Source: an uncultured Rhizobiaceae group bacterium
Lineage (GTDB): Bacteria; Pseudomonadota; Alphaproteobacteria; Rhizobiales; Rhizobiaceae
DNA length: 64,000 bases
Direction: 5' to 3'
Assembly: GCA_938010435.1 (NCBI GenBank)
Contig: CALLUS010000002.1
Location: 310,001-374,000 of the forward strand
Within the stretch, counting starts at the first letter, position 1; each line of letters opens with the position of its first letter. The position numbers and the translations under genes are program-made. Positions 59,100-64,000 of this stretch are shown here, in pieces. The notes under the pieces are model-generated. The model searched no databases. It saw nothing but the letters and a program-made list of their open reading frames with translations, and was not told where the DNA came from.

Positions 59100-60424
59100 T
59101 TGGACGATTTTCCTACAGTGACAATCGTCGGTTTAGATGCCAGCAACTTTTGGGCAATTGTCTTTGCATCTTCCAATGTCACTGCATCAATATAGGAAGC
59201 TCGTTTGTCGATGTAGTCGATACCTAAATTGGCAGATTGAATAGCGCTAAGCACGGACGCAATTTTTCCAGATGTGTCCAGATTAGAGATCGCATAGCTG
59301 CCTTTGATATATTTTTTCGCTTTATCAAGCTCATCCGCTGTTGGTCCATCCTTGGCCATTTTTTCGATCTCAGCCAATATAACTTCAACAGCCTTGTCCG
59401 TATTACTAGCGCTTGTTGCTGTTCCGGCACCGACGATCCCGCTATAATCTTTGGTGCCGAGATAGGAATACACACCATAGGCAAGACCACGTTTTTCACG
59501 CACTTCCTCGTAGAGGCGTGATGCAAAAGAACCACCACCCAGTACGTAATTCACAAGATATGCTGAGTAGAAATCTTTGTTGTCGCGCTTGATACCCGGC
59601 ATCGCCATGGTGATCGTGGTTTGGGGCGTATTGAAATCCACAGCAATGGTTTCACCTGTCTTCACTTGCGTTTCGGGAACCACCTTGAGATTTGCTTTTT
59701 CCTGCATCGAACCAAAAACCTGATCAAGCATGGCTTTCAATTCGTCAGGACTAATCGCGCCAACAACACCTACAACGAGGTTGTCTCTTGCAAAGACATT
59801 TTTGCGATATGTCTCCAAATCTTGTTTGGTGATGGTCGGCATTGTTTCCAACGTGCCGCCAGTTGGCCGCCCATAAGGATGGTTGGGATAGAGCGCTTCA
59901 CGCAATGCCTTACTGGCGATGGCTTGAGGATTTGTTTCTGCAGCGCGCAGGCCGTTCATTCGTGAAGATTTCATGCGTTCAATCGGGTCCGCATCAAATT
60001 TCGGCTTATTAAGCATCAACGCCAGCAGTTCAAAACTACGAGCCGACTCTGATTTAAGTACCTGAATACCACCTGAAAAACTATCTTGGCTGGCGTTAAA
60101 CGAATATTTCATACCATTGTCATCAAGCGCGATTTGAAATGCTTGACTATCAAGATCACCAGCGCCTTCATCAAGAAGGTTCGTCAACAGGCTTGCGGTT
60201 CCTTCTTTGCCATCAGCGTCTTGGGTCGAACCACCTTTAAAGCTGAACGATATTGCAATCAAAGGTACGGCGTAGTCTTCTACCAACAAAGCCTTGACGC
60301 CTCTGTCGCTGACGACAGTTTGAATATCCACGGCATAGGCAGATGAGATCGTTGTGCTAACCACTGCAAATGCAAAGCTGACCGCAGCGAAAGTGGTTTT
60401 GAGTTTGTGGGAAATCATATTCAT
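59096..60424 (-). CDS. M16 family peptidase homologue without the zinc motif
   Basis: About 442 residues, exported (signal peptide ending near SSAYAVD). It keeps the M16 fold with FSFKGGSTQDADGKEGTASLLTNLLDEG at the position where active members have HxxEH; here this is replaced, so the chain cannot bind zinc. The R/Y motif EKRGLAYGVYSYLG is intact. Such chains form heterodimers with an active partner. ATG 60424 has GAGGG eight bases upstream and follows the partner's stop by 4 nt. Confidence 0.9.
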   Translation of the reverse strand: MNMISHKLKTTFAAVSFAFAVVSTTISSAYAVDIQTVVSDRGVKALLVEDYAVPLIAISFSFKGGSTQDADGKEGTASLLTNLLDEGAGDLDSQAFQIALDDNGMKYSFNASQDSFSGGIQVLKSESARSFELLALMLNKPKFDADPIERMKSSRMNGLRAAETNPQAIASKALREALYPNHPYGRPTGGTLETMPTITKQDLETYRKNVFARDNLVVGVVGAISPDELKAMLDQVFGSMQEKANLKVVPETQVKTGETIAVDFNTPQTTITMAMPGIKRDNKDFYSAYLVNYVLGGGSFASRLYEEVREKRGLAYGVYSYLGTKDYSGIVGAGTATSASNTDKAVEVILAEIEKMAKDGPTADELDKAKKYIKGSYAISNLDTSGKIASVLSAIQSANLGIDYIDKRASYIDAVTLEDAKTIAQKLLASKPTIVTVGKSSK

Positions 60425-60428
60425 CAAT

Positions 60429-61826
60429 TTAACCCTCATTCTTTTGAGCTGCGGTTTCAGGTTTTAAATATCCTGTGACCGAACGTTTCAGTTTCAAATA
60501 TTTTCGCGCCACGTCATTCACTTCTTGAACTGTAATCGCGTTTATTTTGTCGGGCCAAGCCTGAATGCTTTCAATGGTAGACCCCAATGTCATTGAACCA
60601 CCATAAATGCGGGCCAAGGTTGATTGGCTGTCTTGGGTGAAAATCGAAGAGCGCACCAAACGCTTTTGTGCGCGCTTCACCTCGGCTTCGGTCACACCAT
60701 CTCTCAAAAGTTTCGCGATGACCTCATCAGCAGCCGCCTCAACTTCGGGAAGAGTTGTGCCATTGCGGGGAGAGCCGTAAAATCCAAATTGAGTCTCATC
60801 CAAACTTCCTCCTTGATACCAAGTGCCGGCACTGGATGCGACCTTGTCTTCTACCACGAGCTTTCTATAAATCCGGCTTGTGGTGCCACTGCCCAGTATT
60901 TCACTTAAAACGTCAAAAGCTTCCGCCTCTTGAGTGTCACTTGAATAATAAGACGGCACGAGATAGACGCGCGAAAAACTTGGCGTACGCACGCGCGCGT
61001 CTGACATTTCAACGCGCCGTGCAGCCCTTGGTTCCGGCTCTTTGGTGCGGGCGCGTTTGCCCGGTTCAGCACGACGTTTGACTTTACCGTAAGTTTTTTC
61101 TGCCAGTGCCTTCACTGTTTCTGCATCTACATCACCAGCAACTACCAATATAGCGTTGTTAGGTGTGTAGAATTTGTCATAAAATGCGATCGCGTCTTCT
61201 TTGGTCAACGCATTTACCTCATGCTTCCAACCAATAATGGGTATGCCATAACCGTGGTTTTGATAAAGTGCCGCATCCATTGCTTCACGCAACAAAGAAC
61301 CCGGATTGTTTTCCGTGCGCGCATTGCGCTCTTCATTCACCACATCCCGTTCAGGCAGGATTTTTTCTGTGGTAAGCACCAGATTTTCCATACGGTCAGC
61401 TTCCAATCGCATCATTTCTTCAAGGGCTTCTGGCGTAATGCGTTGGAAATACGCAGTGTAGTCACTTGAAGTGAAAGCGTTTTCCTGTCCGCCGATCGCC
61501 GCAATTTTGGCTGAAAACTCTCCGTTCTTGACCGTTTTGGTGCCCTTAAACATCAGATGTTCGAGATAGTGAGCGATTCCAGAAGCGCCGCGCGGTTCAT
61601 CAGCAGATCCAGCTTTGTACCAGACCATGTGGGTGACAACAGGAGCTCTTCGGTCTGGAATGACCACCACCTGCAAGCCATTGTCCAACGTGAATGACGT
61701 GACTTTCGGACCCACCTTTTGCGATGCTGCCAATGCAGCCCCCAACGATGTGACAGAAGTGCTAACAGGTGTCAGTGACGTGGCTGCACATAGAATAGCG
61801 ACGGCAATTGTGGTCTTAAGCTTCAT
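60429..61826 (-). CDS. M16 family zinc peptidase, catalytic subunit
   Basis: About 465 residues with a signal peptide (1-34). The inverted zinc motif HYLEH (H86, E89, H90) in SGIAHYLEHLMFKGT is intact, with downstream acidic ligands in ERDVVNEERNARTENNPGS. It is the active half of the M16 pair; the next gene lacks the motif. Periplasmic peptide degradation or precursor processing is likely. ATG 61826 has GAGGAA six bases upstream. The 222 bases up to rsmD hold no gene or clear signal that I can see. Confidence 0.92.
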   Translation of the reverse strand: MKLKTTIAVAILCAATSLTPVSTSVTSLGAALAASQKVGPKVTSFTLDNGLQVVVIPDRRAPVVTHMVWYKAGSADEPRGASGIAHYLEHLMFKGTKTVKNGEFSAKIAAIGGQENAFTSSDYTAYFQRITPEALEEMMRLEADRMENLVLTTEKILPERDVVNEERNARTENNPGSLLREAMDAALYQNHGYGIPIIGWKHEVNALTKEDAIAFYDKFYTPNNAILVVAGDVDAETVKALAEKTYGKVKRRAEPGKRARTKEPEPRAARRVEMSDARVRTPSFSRVYLVPSYYSSDTQEAEAFDVLSEILGSGTTSRIYRKLVVEDKVASSAGTWYQGGSLDETQFGFYGSPRNGTTLPEVEAAADEVIAKLLRDGVTEAEVKRAQKRLVRSSIFTQDSQSTLARIYGGSMTLGSTIESIQAWPDKINAITVQEVNDVARKYLKLKRSVTGYLKPETAAQKNEG

Positions 61827-62048
61827 GTCATTCCTCATATTTCAAATGAAGGCTGTTTCTGAATCGAAACAAATAAATAATATCGAATTCGTACAGTGCA
61901 ATATAGGTACTGATGTGACGCATGCACTTTACAATTTTGTCATCTGCAAAAATTGGAGCAAAATGCGTTAAATCTGCACCATCACTTGCACCAAGACTGT
62001 GCACTTGATGGCACCTTCTTGATTCCGTTGAAACGTATTATTCTCTGG

Positions 62049-62603
62049 TTACTTAAGCGTGAAAAATCCAATTTCTGTTTCACCGAATTGGCGAACATCC
62101 TCACAGATAAAACCGTCGACTATTTCGGGTAAACTGCCCTTTTTCTCTTCCAAAATGCACAAGGCATCCTCTTGTAACCAACCATTTTCCGCCAAGGCAA
62201 TAAGAGATTTCTCACCTAGTCCTTTGCCGTAGGGAGGGTCTGCAAAAACCATATCGAATGCACCCATCGTGCCAATCGGCCCTGGTTTGGTTGCATCACG
62301 TCGAAACACTTTAGTATGTCCTGTCAGCGAAAATGTTTCGATGTTCGTGCGCAAAAGACCGCGACCTTCGGCGCCGATTTCCATGAATACGCAATAGTGA
62401 GCGCCGCGAGATATGGCTTCTAAACCAAGTGCACCGGTACCCGCGAACACATCGAGAATACGGGTTTCGCGCAGTTTCTGTGAGTAAGAGTGGTTCAGAA
62501 TATTGAACAGACTTTCGCGTGTACGATCTGTGGTAGGACGAATATTTTGACTGTTCGGTACTGCTAGTTTTCGACCACCAAATTTACCGCCGACGATCCG
62601 CAC
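62049..62603 (-). CDS. rsmD: 16S rRNA (guanine(966)-N(2))-methyltransferase RsmD
   Basis: Rossmann-fold methyltransferase of about 184 residues. VRIVGGKFGGRKL begins the protein, DVFAGTGALGLEAISRGA is the SAM-binding block and FADPPYGKGL the catalytic (D)PPY motif. I prefer the GTG at 62603, five bases behind GGAGG. An ATG at 62639 is the alternative and would add VRPNRLE-type residues inside the rluB gene. The start overlaps rluB by 20 nt, so the two are coupled. Confidence 0.93.
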   Translation of the reverse strand: MRIVGGKFGGRKLAVPNSQNIRPTTDRTRESLFNILNHSYSQKLRETRILDVFAGTGALGLEAISRGAHYCVFMEIGAEGRGLLRTNIETFSLTGHTKVFRRDATKPGPIGTMGAFDMVFADPPYGKGLGEKSLIALAENGWLQEDALCILEEKKGSLPEIVDGFICEDVRQFGETEIGFFTLK

Positions 62604-63606
62604 CGGCACCTCCAGACGGTTTGGTCTTACGTCCGCCACCGCGCTTTGACGAATATTCAGGGCGCTTACGCGTATCGAGGCGTGCCAAAGGATCTACTTT
62701 TTTATCCTTGCGATTGCTGCTTGATTTATTGTTCGCTTTTTCTTTGGAGGATGTTTTTTCTGAGGCGCTGTCAGGTTTTTTGATAGAAACGATTGGCGCA
62801 TCGAAGTTTGCATTTGACGCTTCAACCAATTTTTGCCCCAATTGATCACGAAGCGTGCGACTGCGCACTTCGATAACTTCTCCAGCGCCAATCTCACCGA
62901 GTTGGAACGGGCCATAAGAGGTCCGGATCAATCGATTTACATCAAGATCAAGAGCAGCAAGCACCTTTTTAACTTCCCGGTTTTTGCCTTCACGCATGGC
63001 GAAAGTTAGCCAGACATTCGTTCCTTGTTGGCGCTCTAACGTTGCTTCAATTGCTCCATAGAGAACTCCATCAACAGCGATACCATCAGCCAATTCATCA
63101 AGTTGTTCTTGCGTCACTGTGCCATGAGCGCGAACTCGATAACGACGCAACCAACCTGTGGACGGCAATTCCAAAACCCGAGACAACCCGCCATCATTGG
63201 TGAGCAACAATAGACCTTCGGTGTTTATGTCCAAGCGTCCTACGCTCATCACTCTTGGTAAATCGGTTGGAAGCCGTTCGAATATTGTGAGACGACCTTC
63301 TGGATCTTTATTCGTTGTGACTTGCCCTGCCCGTTTATTCAACAACCACAGGCGAGTGCGCTCCATGCCAGGCAATGGCTTTCCATCGACCTCAATACGA
63401 TCCGTTTGACTCACAACACAGGCGGGAGTTGTCAGCTTCTTACCATTTAAAATGACGCGTCCGTCTTCAATCCAACGCTCTGCATCGCGGCGCGAACACA
63501 GGCCGGCACGCGCCATGCGCTTGGCGATACGTTCCGTAGGCAATGCTTGTTCGCGTTCAACAGCGTCAGCGCTGGGTTTTGAATTTTGTTTGTCGGGCTT
63601 TTTCAT
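62584..63606 (-). CDS. rluB: RluB-family rRNA pseudouridine synthase
   Basis: 340 residues. An S4 RNA-binding domain (about 25-70: AKRMARAGLCSRRDAERWIEDGRVILNGK) is followed by the RsuA/RluB catalytic domain with the active-site Asp in VGRLDINTEGLLLLTNDG. The last 80 residues are a basic, disordered tail rich in Lys, Ser, Arg and Gly. The enzyme modifies U2605 of 23S rRNA in E. coli. AGGGAG lies seven bases ahead of the ATG. It overlaps rsmD and is divergent from tadA. Confidence 0.93.
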   Translation of the reverse strand: MKKPDKQNSKPSADAVEREQALPTERIAKRMARAGLCSRRDAERWIEDGRVILNGKKLTTPACVVSQTDRIEVDGKPLPGMERTRLWLLNKRAGQVTTNKDPEGRLTIFERLPTDLPRVMSVGRLDINTEGLLLLTNDGGLSRVLELPSTGWLRRYRVRAHGTVTQEQLDELADGIAVDGVLYGAIEATLERQQGTNVWLTFAMREGKNREVKKVLAALDLDVNRLIRTSYGPFQLGEIGAGEVIEVRSRTLRDQLGQKLVEASNANFDAPIVSIKKPDSASEKTSSKEKANNKSSSNRKDKKVDPLARLDTRKRPEYSSKRGGGRKTKPSGGAGADRRR

Positions 63607-63680
63607 ACATGCTCCCTACCATTGCTTGGCAAGTTGTGCGAGAGCGGTTTTGTAACGTTTGTCTATTTGGTGAGCCGTTG

Positions 63681-64000
63681 ATGACCAATAGTTTTATGAA
63701 TGCCGCTTTGGATGAAGCCAGACGTGCTTCAGAACGGAATGAAGTTCCGGTGGGAGCTGTTATTGTGTATCAAAACAAAATCATTGCCCGTGGTGGAAAT
63801 CGAACACTTGAACTGAGTGATCCCAGCGCTCACGCAGAAGTTGTTGTCATTCGTGAAGCTTGCGAAAGCTTAAATAGCCAACGGCTCAATGATTGCGATC
63901 TGTATGTGACATTAGAACCATGCACCATGTGCGCTGCGCTGATTTCATTCGCCCGCATTCGGCGCCTGTATATTGCAGCAGAAGATGCTAAGGGCGGCGG
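63681..64000 (+). CDS. tadA: tRNA-specific adenosine deaminase TadA, 3' part beyond the window
   Basis: The first 106 codons are present and the frame is open to the window end. The zinc-site motifs are intact: HAE in SDPSAHAEVV and PCTMC in LEPCTMCAALISFARI. The N-terminus MNAALDEARRASERNEVPVGAVIV is typical of TadA. It converts A34 to inosine in tRNA-Arg. ATG 63681 has GGTGAG upstream. The C-terminal third is missing only because the sequence ends. Confidence 0.93.
   Translation, partial: MTNSFMNAALDEARRASERNEVPVGAVIVYQNKIIARGGNRTLELSDPSAHAEVVVIREACESLNSQRLNDCDLYVTLEPCTMCAALISFARIRRLYIAAEDAKGG

Noticed and set aside
61827-62048. Possible RNA gene or hairpin in the 222-base gap between rsmD and the M16 pair
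   Set aside because: Several GTGCA/TGCAC words are present, but none forms a stem longer than 6 bp at short distance, and no tRNA-like cloverleaf is visible.
1-64000. CRISPR arrays, defence systems, prophage or insertion sequences
   Set aside because: No direct-repeat array, no cas, restriction-modification, transposase or integrase motifs found on either strand; gene order looks like core chromosome.

Overview
The window looks like chromosomal DNA of an alphaproteobacterium, most likely a moderate-GC, probably marine member of the Hyphomicrobiales (Rhizobiales). The inference rests on gene content and order: mutL, DUF2093, lpxK, waaA, DUF4170, an inositol-monophosphatase gene and pmbA side by side; rluB-rsmD next to tadA; and a MutL that carries the endonuclease motif, as expected where MutH is absent. 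I see no rRNA, tRNA, CRISPR, insertion sequence, integrase or phage gene. After start-codon correction no gene-free stretch exceeds about 300 bases. Coding density is high, with many 1-11 nt overlaps.

Layout. 0.1-7 kb: an MFS transporter, then a minus-strand branched-chain-amino-acid-type ABC transporter (livK, terminator, livH-livM-livG-livF). The LivF has an unusual lysine/alanine-rich N-terminal extension of about 200 residues. 7-11.6 kb: glpD, a gamma-glutamyltransferase-like gene, and a HisD-family dehydrogenase with changed zinc-site residues. 11.6-20.8 kb: a minus-strand phosphate block, SCP2-mrp-ornithine cyclodeaminase-phoR-[Pho box]-pstS-pstC-pstA-pstB-phoU-phoB. PhoR has no membrane segment. 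21-27.4 kb: a plus-strand beta-oxidation operon (thiolase, two-domain hydratase/dehydrogenase, SDR, two acyl-CoA dehydrogenases) behind a palindromic operator. 27.5-29.3 kb: two membrane proteins, the second behind a 23-bp perfect palindrome lying on its promoter.

29.3-35.6 kb is the most interesting part: a very tight six-gene minus-strand operon. It combines a BKACE enzyme, a carnitine 3-dehydrogenase, a small YunG-like protein, an acyl-CoA dehydrogenase, an ADP-forming acyl-CoA synthetase and a CaiD-like hydratase. Together they suggest a complete route from gamma-butyrobetaine or crotonobetaine through carnitine to betainyl-CoA, with an unusual ATP-conserving CoA ligase.

35.7-43.3 kb: an MTA/SAH nucleosidase, a DUF2177 membrane protein, two mechanosensitive channels (a BON-MscS fusion and a large MscK-like protein), and a SigK-RskA-fasciclin module that resembles the mycobacterial SigK regulon in miniature. 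43.3-47.8 kb: a Bcr/CflA-type exporter and a three-gene sugar-acid type operon. 47.9-54.9 kb: mutL, the Kdo/lipid A genes and pmbA. 55-58.2 kb: a Kef-type antiporter translationally coupled to a MATE exporter. 58.2-61.8 kb: a patatin-like protein with a pair of M16 peptidases, one active and one lacking the zinc motif. 62-64 kb: rsmD, rluB and the start of tadA, which is cut by the window end.

All functional calls come from reading protein motifs and gene order. No database search was run.
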